This document shows positions 44,177-51,452 of a stretch of 52,877 bases of DNA, piece by piece. The translations under genes and the position numbers were made by a program. This DNA comes from Prolixibacteraceae bacterium (GTDB lineage: Bacteria > Bacteroidota > Bacteroidia > Bacteroidales > Prolixibacteraceae). The DNA is taken from NCBI GenBank assembly GCA_018648265.1, contig JABGRN010000021.1, positions 1 through 52,877 on the forward strand. The letters run 5' to 3'. Under the pieces are notes generated by a model. The model saw only the letters and a program-made list of their open reading frames with translations. It made no database searches and was not told the DNA's origin. Within the stretch, counting starts at the first letter, position 1, and every line of letters begins with the position of its first letter.

Positions 44177-45133
44177 ATGAAGCAGTTAATTTTCCTGTTT
44201 ATTATTCTACTTCTTTTTTCATGCGAGAAAGGAAAAACAATAAGATTTGCTGTTTGTACAGATGTTCATCACGATTTGATATACGATGCAACAAACAGGA
44301 TTGAAAAATTCATTAAAGTAGCTGAAAAGGAGAAGGTTGATTTTATTATTCAACTTGGCGACTTTTGTATGCCTCTTGAAAAAAATAAACCATTTCTGAA
44401 AGTTTGGAATTCTTTTGAGGGACAGAAGTATCATGTTTTAGGAAATCACGATATGGACGTTTCACCTAAAATTGTTACACAAGATTTTTGGGGAATGGAA
44501 AAGTCATATTACTCGTTTGAAAGGGGTGATTTTCATTTTATAGTTTTAGATGCTAATTTTTTTAAGTCCGGAGAAAAATATGTAGGTTACGAAAATGGAA
44601 ATTATTTTGCTAATCTGGAATCAAGAGCATATATTCCACCACAGCAAATAAATTGGCTAAAAAAAGATATTTCTCAAACCGATAAATTGGTGGTGGTGTT
44701 TTCACATCAAAGCCTGGAGCATTGGGGCGGGATAAAAAACCGCACAGAAATTCATCGTATATTTAAGGAAGCCAATCAAAAAAAGAAAAAAGTAGTTGCC
44801 TGTTTTTGTGGACATGATCATGAGGACAGGTATGCTGAAATTGATGATGTTCATCACATTGGATTAAATAGTTTATCGTATGCCTGGGTAGGAAGTAAAT
44901 TAGAATATTCGGGACGTTTCCCGGAAAGTATTGAAGAAAAATATCCAAATTTGAAATACACCTTACCTTATCGGGAACCTGTTTTCGCTATGGTAGAAAT
45001 TAGTTCAAAAGGAATTTTGAAAATCAAAGGGATTCAAAGTGATTTTATAAAACCCGGACCTGACGAATTGGGAGCTGAAAATCATCATTTTTCTTCAAAA
45101 ATTACAAATAGAGCTTTAACTTTTTATAAATGA
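44177..45133 (+). CDS. Metallophosphoesterase lipoprotein
   Basis: A 318-residue protein with a lipobox LFSC (Cys16). The calcineurin-like motif set is complete: CTDVHHD (Asp29, His31), QLGDF, LGNHDMD, FSHQSLEHWGG, and CGHDHEDRY. Such enzymes use a two-metal centre to hydrolyse phosphoesters, here in the periplasm or at the cell surface. First gene of the run that leads to the three sulfatases; it may remove phosphate groups from the same substrate or from solutes released by it. The second half is not diagnostic. Confidence 0.9.
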   Translation: MKQLIFLFIILLLFSCEKGKTIRFAVCTDVHHDLIYDATNRIEKFIKVAEKEKVDFIIQLGDFCMPLEKNKPFLKVWNSFEGQKYHVLGNHDMDVSPKIVTQDFWGMEKSYYSFERGDFHFIVLDANFFKSGEKYVGYENGNYFANLESRAYIPPQQINWLKKDISQTDKLVVVFSHQSLEHWGGIKNRTEIHRIFKEANQKKKKVVACFCGHDHEDRYAEIDDVHHIGLNSLSYAWVGSKLEYSGRFPESIEEKYPNLKYTLPYREPVFAMVEISSKGILKIKGIQSDFIKPGPDELGAENHHFSSKITNRALTFYK

Positions 45134-45180
45134 ACTTTTAAAGTTGAGTAAAAATTATATAGAAAATTAAATATACACTT

Positions 45181-46464
45181 ATGAAATTACCAATTATTTA
45201 CATTGTATTGCTGACTTTTGGTTTTGGTTGCGCCAATTCTCAGGATTGGCCAGATTGGCGCGGGGCAAACCGCGATGGAACCTGGAATGAAACTGGGATT
45301 ATTGAAAAATTTGATTCAGAAACAATAAAAACTAAATGGTCGGTTCCTATTGGTTCCGGTTATTGTGGCCCTACAGTTTCTAATGGAAAAGTTTATTTAA
45401 GCGATTTGCTTGTTAAACCTTCGCAAACGGAAGGTGTACTTTGTTTCAACGAAAAAACCGGAGAAAAAATATGGGAGTTCCGTTACGAATGTATTTACGA
45501 AGGAGTTGGATATCCTGCCGGTCCGCGAGCTTCGGTTATTATTAACGATGACAAAGCATATTCGCTTGGTACAATGGGGAATTTATTCTGTTTTAATGCC
45601 GAAAATGGTGAAGTATTGTGGCAGAAAAATCTCAATAAAGAATATGAAATTCAAATGCCAACGTGGGGAATTGCTTCCACTCCGTTAATAATTGATGATA
45701 AAATTATAATTCATGTAAGTGGCAGTAAAAATGCGGGTGTTGTTGCATTTAATAAAAACTCCGGGGAAGAAATTTGGCGAAATCTTGATGATCGGGCTGG
45801 TTATTCAGCACCAATTCTTATTGAAAAAATGGATAAAAGTGTAGTAGTTAATTGGACAGAACACAGTTTGTCAGGATTAAATCCGGAAACAGGTGAAGTC
45901 TTTTGGAGGTTTCCCTGGAAAACTGGTTCGGGCATGAGCATTGCCACACCGGTTTTATACAACGACCACATTTTTGTAAGTGCTTTTTACAGTGGCTCGC
46001 TACTTATAAAACTGGGTGAAGATTATACAACTGCTGAAAAAGTTTGGCAACGAAGCGGCGAAAGTGAACGAAAAACCGATGCATTGCATTGTGTTATGAA
46101 TACTCCGGTTATTATCGACGATTTTATTTATGGTGTTGATAGTTACGGTGAATTGAGATGTTTGGAATTTGAAACCGGAGATCGTATTTGGGAAGACCAA
46201 ACGGCGGTAAACCGGGCCCGCTGGGCAAACATTCATTTTGTTCAGAATAAAGACAAAATTTGGATGTTTAACGAACAAGGCGAATTGATAATTTCGAAAC
46301 TTTCACCACAGGGATTTACAGAAATAAGCCGGGCTAAACTAATCGAACCATCAAAAAAACAACACCCGCGAGGTGTGGTTTGGACTCATCCGACATTTGC
46401 TAATAAACATGTTTTTGTACGAAACGACAACCAACTAATTTGTGCCGATTTATCAAAAAAATGA
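45181..46464 (+). CDS. PQQ-like beta-propeller lipoprotein
   Basis: A 427-residue protein with a lipobox-like FGFGC (Cys17) and the opening WPDWRGANRDGTWNETGI typical of outer-membrane assembly/quinoprotein-like propellers found next to sulfatases and planctomycete-style genes. Repeated strands with AxDxxTGxxxW character are visible: LCFNEKTGEKIWEF, CFNAENGEVLWQK, AFNKNSGEEIWRN, GLNPETGEVFWRF and CLEFETGDRIWED. This gives seven or eight blades. PQQ-binding residues cannot be confirmed, so it may be a structural or sugar-binding propeller rather than a dehydrogenase. Spaced 47 bp after the phosphoesterase. Confidence 0.85.
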   Translation: MKLPIIYIVLLTFGFGCANSQDWPDWRGANRDGTWNETGIIEKFDSETIKTKWSVPIGSGYCGPTVSNGKVYLSDLLVKPSQTEGVLCFNEKTGEKIWEFRYECIYEGVGYPAGPRASVIINDDKAYSLGTMGNLFCFNAENGEVLWQKNLNKEYEIQMPTWGIASTPLIIDDKIIIHVSGSKNAGVVAFNKNSGEEIWRNLDDRAGYSAPILIEKMDKSVVVNWTEHSLSGLNPETGEVFWRFPWKTGSGMSIATPVLYNDHIFVSAFYSGSLLIKLGEDYTTAEKVWQRSGESERKTDALHCVMNTPVIIDDFIYGVDSYGELRCLEFETGDRIWEDQTAVNRARWANIHFVQNKDKIWMFNEQGELIISKLSPQGFTEISRAKLIEPSKKQHPRGVVWTHPTFANKHVFVRNDNQLICADLSKK

Positions 46465-46482
46465 ACTTAAACACTCCTAACT

Positions 46483-46504
46483 TCTCCCCTGTTTTCAGGG
46501 GAGA
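46483..46504. repeat. Perfect 9-bp hairpin with flanking G-runs
   Basis: TCTCCCCTG (46483-46491) and CAGGGGAGA (46496-46504) form a perfect stem with a TTTT loop, followed by TTCCCGAAGGGGAGAGGGG, which offers an alternative partner for the C-run. There is no T-tract, so it is not a canonical terminator. It sits between the PQQ-like gene and the first sulfatase and is C/G-rich unlike its surroundings. It may be a dispersed intergenic repeat or an mRNA-processing hairpin. Confidence 0.6.
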
Positions 46505-46541
46505 TTCCCGAAGGGGAGAGGGGTAAAAACAATAATTTAAA

Positions 46542-47969
46542 ATGAAAATCAACCTAATTCTACTAATCCTAACATCCATTCTATTTGTAGGCTGCCAACA
46601 AATCCCGGAATCCCAAGATCCAAATATCATCTTAATTATGTGCGACGACCTTGGCTGGGGAGATACAGGATTTAATGGAAATGAAATTATCCAAACTCCC
46701 AATCTCGATTTTCTGGCAGGGAAAGGAATTACATTTAACCGGTTTTATTCGGCATCGGCAGTTTGCTCTCCTACCCGCGGAAGTTGTTTAACGGGCAGAA
46801 ATCCTTATCGATACGGAATTCCAACGGCAAATGCCGGGCACATGAAAATTGAGGAAATTACCTTGCCCGAATTGCTAAAAGAGCGTGGGTATTCAACTGG
46901 TCATTTTGGGAAATGGCATCTGGGAACGCTCACTACAAAAGTGAAAGATGCTAACCGTGGTAAACCCGGAGATTCAACAAATTATAGTATTCCAACCATG
47001 CACGGTTACGACTCTTATTTTGTAACCGAATCGAAGATACCAACTTATGACCCAATGTGGAAACCAAAAATGTTTGATACTGACAAAGGCGAAGGTTTAA
47101 GATATGGTTGGAAAGCGGTTCAAAATAAAAATGATGCTGAAAAATATGGTACTCATTATTGGAAGGGAGTTGAAAATGCCGAAACAACAAATATGGAGGG
47201 TGACAATTCAAAAGTAGTAATGGACAGGGTGATTCCATTTATTGAGAATTCAGCCGATAATAGTAATCCTTTCTTTTCTGTAATTTGGTTTCAAACACCG
47301 CATTTACCTGTTGTAGCTAACGAAAAGATGATGGCAGAATACAGTAAATATTCGCATCAGGAACAAATTTATTTCGCAACAATTTCTGGAATGGACGAAC
47401 AAGTTGGGCGACTTTGGGAAAAACTTGAGGAACTAGGCCAGGCAGAAAATACAATGATATGGTTTTGTAGCGACAATGGCCCGGAAAGAGATACACCGGG
47501 TAGTTCCGGTCCGTTTCGAGAAAGAAAACGTTCGCTTTACGAAGGGGGTGTTCGCGTGCCCGCGTTTTGTGTTTGGCCAAATAAAATTGAGGCAGATCAA
47601 AAAACAGATTTCCCTGCATTTACCAGCGATTATCTACCAACAATAACAGAAATTCTTAATCTTGATTATCCTGTTGAAAGACCGATTGACGGAGTCAGCC
47701 TTTCAAAATTATTAAACGGAGAATCTGTTAATAGAGAGAAACCAATGGGTTTTCAATATGGAGGGAAAATGTCTTGGGTGACACAAGAATTCAAATTAAT
47801 TAGTACTGACAAAGGAGAAACTTTCGAATTATACAATCTTATAGACGACCCAAGTGAAAAAGAGAATATTATAGAAGAGAAACAGGAGTTGGCAAAACGA
47901 ATGAAAAAAGAACTGTTAAATTGGATTGAATCCTGTAAAAAATCGGCTAATGGTGCCGACTATTTATAA
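46542..47969 (+). CDS. Sulfatase (S1 family, Cys type), first of three
   Basis: A 475-residue lipoprotein (lipobox FVGC, Cys18). The catalytic cysteine, Cys75 in C-S-P-T-R, matures to formylglycine; metal ligands start with D35-D36 (MCDDLGWGD) and continue with WFCSDNGPE in the middle. LPELLKERGYSTGHFGKWHLG is the usual sulfatase Lys/His segment (core GKWHLG). The C-terminal part has the expected small domain. The specific sulfate ester cannot be told from sequence. It heads the run of three sulfatases with gaps of 12 and 22 bp to the next two. Confidence 0.93.
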   Translation: MKINLILLILTSILFVGCQQIPESQDPNIILIMCDDLGWGDTGFNGNEIIQTPNLDFLAGKGITFNRFYSASAVCSPTRGSCLTGRNPYRYGIPTANAGHMKIEEITLPELLKERGYSTGHFGKWHLGTLTTKVKDANRGKPGDSTNYSIPTMHGYDSYFVTESKIPTYDPMWKPKMFDTDKGEGLRYGWKAVQNKNDAEKYGTHYWKGVENAETTNMEGDNSKVVMDRVIPFIENSADNSNPFFSVIWFQTPHLPVVANEKMMAEYSKYSHQEQIYFATISGMDEQVGRLWEKLEELGQAENTMIWFCSDNGPERDTPGSSGPFRERKRSLYEGGVRVPAFCVWPNKIEADQKTDFPAFTSDYLPTITEILNLDYPVERPIDGVSLSKLLNGESVNREKPMGFQYGGKMSWVTQEFKLISTDKGETFELYNLIDDPSEKENIIEEKQELAKRMKKELLNWIESCKKSANGADYL

Positions 47970-47981
47970 AAATCTAAAAGA

Positions 47982-49526
47982 ATGAAAACACATACAATTT
48001 TATTTTCAACACTATTTTTATTTGGAATTTTATCGGCTTGCTCCGAACCTGAAAAGCCGTTAAAAGAACCAAACATTCTTTTTATAATGACTGACGACCA
48101 TTCGTACCAAACATTAAGTGCTTACAGTAATAAATTAATTGAAACTCCCAATCTCGATAGAATTGCAAACGAAGGAGTATTATTCAAAAATAGTTTTGTC
48201 GGAAACTCAATCTGCGCACCCAGTCGTGCCACTCTTCTAACAGGAAAACACACGCATAAAAACGGGCAAATAAATAATTCTCATACATTCGATGGGGGGC
48301 AAGTAACTTTCCCAAAACTGTTGCAACAGGCAGGTTATCAAACTGCATTGGTAGGAAAATGGCACTTGAAAAGCGATCCCACTGGATTCGACTACTGGAA
48401 TATTCTGCCCGGACAAGGTCAATACTACAATCCCGATTTTATTGAAATGGGTGAGAAAAAACAATTTGAAGGATATTGCACAACTTTAACTACCGATTTC
48501 GGTTTGAACTGGTTGGAGAATCGCGATAAAGAAAAACCATTCTGTTTACTACTTCATCACAAAGCACCCCACCGAACATGGCAACCCGACACAATTCATT
48601 TTGCTGAATTTAAAGACAAAGTTTATCCGGTTCCGGAAAACTTTTTTGATAATTATGAAGGCCGTTTGGCAGCTGCTGAACAGAAATTAAGTATCCGTGC
48701 TGCAGACATGGATATTCAGTATGATTTGAAAATGGAAGATTCGGAAGGTCGGATTGTATCTCGTTTCCCACGGATGAAACACACAAGTAGAATGAATGAA
48801 TTACAGAAAAATGCATGGGAGAAACATTACAAACCAATTACCAAAGATTTTCTGGGAAAAGATCTGGAAGGGGACGAATTATATCTTTGGAAATATCAGA
48901 GGTACATGCGTGATTATCTGGCCTGCATTCGTTCTGTTGACGAAAATGTGGGACGGGTTTTAGATTATCTAAAAGAAAATGGTTTGGACGAAAACACACT
49001 TGTTGTTTATACTTCCGACCAGGGATTTTATATGGGAGAACACGGTTGGTTCGATAAAAGATTTATGTACGAACAGTCGTTGCGTACTCCCTTGTTAATG
49101 AGACTTCCAAAAGGTTATTCTAAAAAAGGTGAAATTGCAGAATTAGTTCAGAATATCGATTTTGCACCAACTTTTCTAGATTTTGCAGGAGTTGACATCC
49201 CTGCTGAAATTCAGGGAAAATCGTTAAAGCCAATTCTTTCAAAAGAAAAAAATATTGAATGGCGAGATGGGATTTACTATCATTATTATGAATTTCCGAA
49301 TGAACATGCCGTGAAACGACATTATGGAATTAGAACCGACCGTTATAAATTAATTCATTTTTATAATGATATTGATGAATGGGAATTATATGATTTACAA
49401 ACCGATCTGGAAGAAATGGATAATCTGATTAACTCCGAAAAACATGTAGAAATAATTATCGGTTTAAAAACGGAATTAACTAAATTGCAAGTGTTGTACG
49501 AAGACACTGATCGATCTACATATTAA
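47982..49526 (+). CDS. Sulfatase (S1 family, Cys type), second of three
   Basis: A 514-residue lipoprotein (lipobox LSAC, Cys20). Catalytic Cys78 in C-A-P-S-R, metal pair D38-D39 (MTDDHSY), GKWHLKSDPTG, HHKAPHRTW and YTSDQGFYMGEHGWFDKRFMYE (core SDQGFYMGEHGW) are visible. This DQGFxxGEHG form and the following Lys-Arg-x-x-Tyr-Glu are characteristic of the glucosamine-6-sulfatase-like branch of S1 sulfatases, although the substrate is not proven. An insertion around residues 215-290 with an Asp/Glu-rich segment is a distinguishing feature. 12 bp after the first sulfatase. Confidence 0.93.
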   Translation: MKTHTILFSTLFLFGILSACSEPEKPLKEPNILFIMTDDHSYQTLSAYSNKLIETPNLDRIANEGVLFKNSFVGNSICAPSRATLLTGKHTHKNGQINNSHTFDGGQVTFPKLLQQAGYQTALVGKWHLKSDPTGFDYWNILPGQGQYYNPDFIEMGEKKQFEGYCTTLTTDFGLNWLENRDKEKPFCLLLHHKAPHRTWQPDTIHFAEFKDKVYPVPENFFDNYEGRLAAAEQKLSIRAADMDIQYDLKMEDSEGRIVSRFPRMKHTSRMNELQKNAWEKHYKPITKDFLGKDLEGDELYLWKYQRYMRDYLACIRSVDENVGRVLDYLKENGLDENTLVVYTSDQGFYMGEHGWFDKRFMYEQSLRTPLLMRLPKGYSKKGEIAELVQNIDFAPTFLDFAGVDIPAEIQGKSLKPILSKEKNIEWRDGIYYHYYEFPNEHAVKRHYGIRTDRYKLIHFYNDIDEWELYDLQTDLEEMDNLINSEKHVEIIIGLKTELTKLQVLYEDTDRSTY

Positions 49527-49548
49527 GAATATCTAAAACCTAATTAAA

Positions 49549-51102
49549 ATGAAATCAAACAACTCGGGACTTAAATTACTTGCTTTAGTTTTAATTGCGA
49601 CAACTATAATTAGCTGCAACCAAAGTACAAACCAAAAGGAACAATCTGCAAAACCAAATATTATTTACATTTTGGCCGATGATTTGGGTTATTCTGAAGT
49701 TGGTTGCTACGGACAGGAAAAAATAGAAACTCCAAATATTGATTTACTTGCGGCAAACGGAATGCGTTTTACACAACATTATGCCGGGGCCCCTGTTTGC
49801 GCACCATCCCGTTGCGTTCTTTTAACCGGAAAACATTTGGGTCACGCGCAAATTAGAGGAAACGACGAGTGGGCATCGAGAGGTCCTGTTTGGGATTTTG
49901 AAGCCATGGCAAAAGACCCGAATTTGGAAGGGCAGCGGCCACTTAAACCGGGGACTAAAACAATTGGAAGGCTTTTGCAAGGTGCTGGTTACAAAACGGG
50001 TGTTGTTGGAAAATGGGGACTTGGTGCACCGCTAACAGAAGGTATTCCAAATAAACAAGGCTTCGATTTTTTTTACGGTTACAATTGCCAGCGGCAGGCA
50101 CATACTTTTTTTCCGGTTCACCTTTGGAAAGACACAACAAAAGTATTGCTGAATAACAAAATGGTGCCTCCACGGACTAAACTTCCCGAAGATGCCGATT
50201 TGTACAAACAGGAAACGTATGCTGATTTTTGGCTCACCGATTATTCTTCGGAGCTGATGCAAAAAGAAGTAATCAATTTTATTAAAGAAAATAAAGAACA
50301 ACCTTTTTTTATGTATTATGCCAATCCCATTCCGCATAATCCCTTGCAGGCTCCTAAAAACTGGATCGCTTATTATGTCGAAAAATTTGGCAATGAAGAT
50401 CCTTACGACGGTAGCCGTGGTTATTTTCCACATCGCTACCCACATGCTTGTTATGCGGCAATGGTTTCGTATTTCGATGCACAGGTTGGAGAGATTGTGG
50501 CAACATTAAAAGAACAGGGATTGTACGAAAACACGATAATCATGTTTAGCAGCGACAACGGTCCAACGTACAGTGGAGGTGCAGATTCCCCATGGTTCGA
50601 CAGTGCAAAACCATTTAAAAGTGAACGTGGCTGGGGAAAAGGAAATGTTACAGAAGGAGGAATCCGTGTGCCAATGATTGCCCAGTGGCCTGGAAAAATT
50701 GAAGCAGGTTCTGAAACCGGCCTGATTTCAGCTTTTTACGATGTGCTGCCCACAGTTTGCGATATTGCAGGAATTGAAGCCCCTGAAGATATTGATGGAA
50801 AAAGTTTTCTTCCAACTCTTATAGGAAAAAAAGGGCAGGAAGAACATGAGTTTTTGTACTGGGAATTTCCAGCTTCAGGTGGGCAACAGGCAATTAGAAT
50901 GGGAAAATGGAAAGGAATCCGTAAAAATATATTCAAAGACAGCCTTCAGGTTCAGTTATATAATTTAGAAGAAGATATTCAGGAATTGAATGATGTTTCA
51001 AAACAAAATCCCGAAGTAGTTCGAAAAATTGAAGCTCTTTTTATTCAGGAACATACATCTGCAGAAATTGAGAGATTTAAGATTAAACAGTTAGGTGATT
51101 AA
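49549..51102 (+). CDS. Sulfatase (S1 family, Cys type), third of three
   Basis: A 517-residue lipoprotein (lipobox IISC, Cys23). Catalytic Cys84 in C-A-P-S-R, metal pair D44-D45 (LADDLGYSE), VGKWGLGAPLTEGIPNKQGFDFFYGYNCQ (core VGKWGLG), YANPIPHNPLQAP and MFSSDNGPTY are present. The GKWGLG variant and HNPLQAP segment are typical of the arylsulfatase A-like group. It ends the run; 350 bp of non-coding DNA follow. With the other two sulfatases it suggests a substrate carrying more than one type of sulfate ester. Confidence 0.93.
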   Translation: MKSNNSGLKLLALVLIATTIISCNQSTNQKEQSAKPNIIYILADDLGYSEVGCYGQEKIETPNIDLLAANGMRFTQHYAGAPVCAPSRCVLLTGKHLGHAQIRGNDEWASRGPVWDFEAMAKDPNLEGQRPLKPGTKTIGRLLQGAGYKTGVVGKWGLGAPLTEGIPNKQGFDFFYGYNCQRQAHTFFPVHLWKDTTKVLLNNKMVPPRTKLPEDADLYKQETYADFWLTDYSSELMQKEVINFIKENKEQPFFMYYANPIPHNPLQAPKNWIAYYVEKFGNEDPYDGSRGYFPHRYPHACYAAMVSYFDAQVGEIVATLKEQGLYENTIIMFSSDNGPTYSGGADSPWFDSAKPFKSERGWGKGNVTEGGIRVPMIAQWPGKIEAGSETGLISAFYDVLPTVCDIAGIEAPEDIDGKSFLPTLIGKKGQEEHEFLYWEFPASGGQQAIRMGKWKGIRKNIFKDSLQVQLYNLEEDIQELNDVSKQNPEVVRKIEALFIQEHTSAEIERFKIKQLGD

Positions 51103-51452
51103 AATTATTTAAACCTTAGCCAAAATTAATTGTAGAATTATGCTAGGTGCTTCTTAAATTAATTTATGACAATAACATTTCGACCTTATGGTCGTTATGA
51201 AATTGGCTTAATACTGGTCGATTTTACAAATATCCTTTATTCAAAAAATTAAAATCCCGTTTTACCAATGAAAACAGGGCTTTGCACAACAAAATAAATT
51301 ACCCTGAAAACATAATTAAATAATTAACTTACAAGTACTTGCTTCGTGTTGATAAAAGTCATAACTTGATTAAAAATAGATCCATCTTATCTTTTTAGAT
51401 TATTTGAATAGATGTTTTTATTGATTTTATTAACCATTATAACTCATAAATT
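51103..51452. other. Gene-free 350-bp gap before the collagen-like gene
   Basis: AT-rich, with no credible small gene. Two weak hairpins occur: CGACC-TTAT-GGTCG (51181-51194) and one near 51259-51283 (CCCGTTTT with AAAACAGGG). A candidate promoter for the next gene is near 51366-51395. No operator or riboswitch is recognised. Confidence 0.5.
51366..51395 (+). promoter_or_regulatory. Tentative promoter of the collagen-like gene
   Basis: TTG (51366-51368), a 19-bp spacer and TATCTTTT (51388-51395) match the Bacteroidota pattern with one mismatch at the last base of the -7 box. It leaves a leader of about 50 nt to the ATG. Confidence 0.3.
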
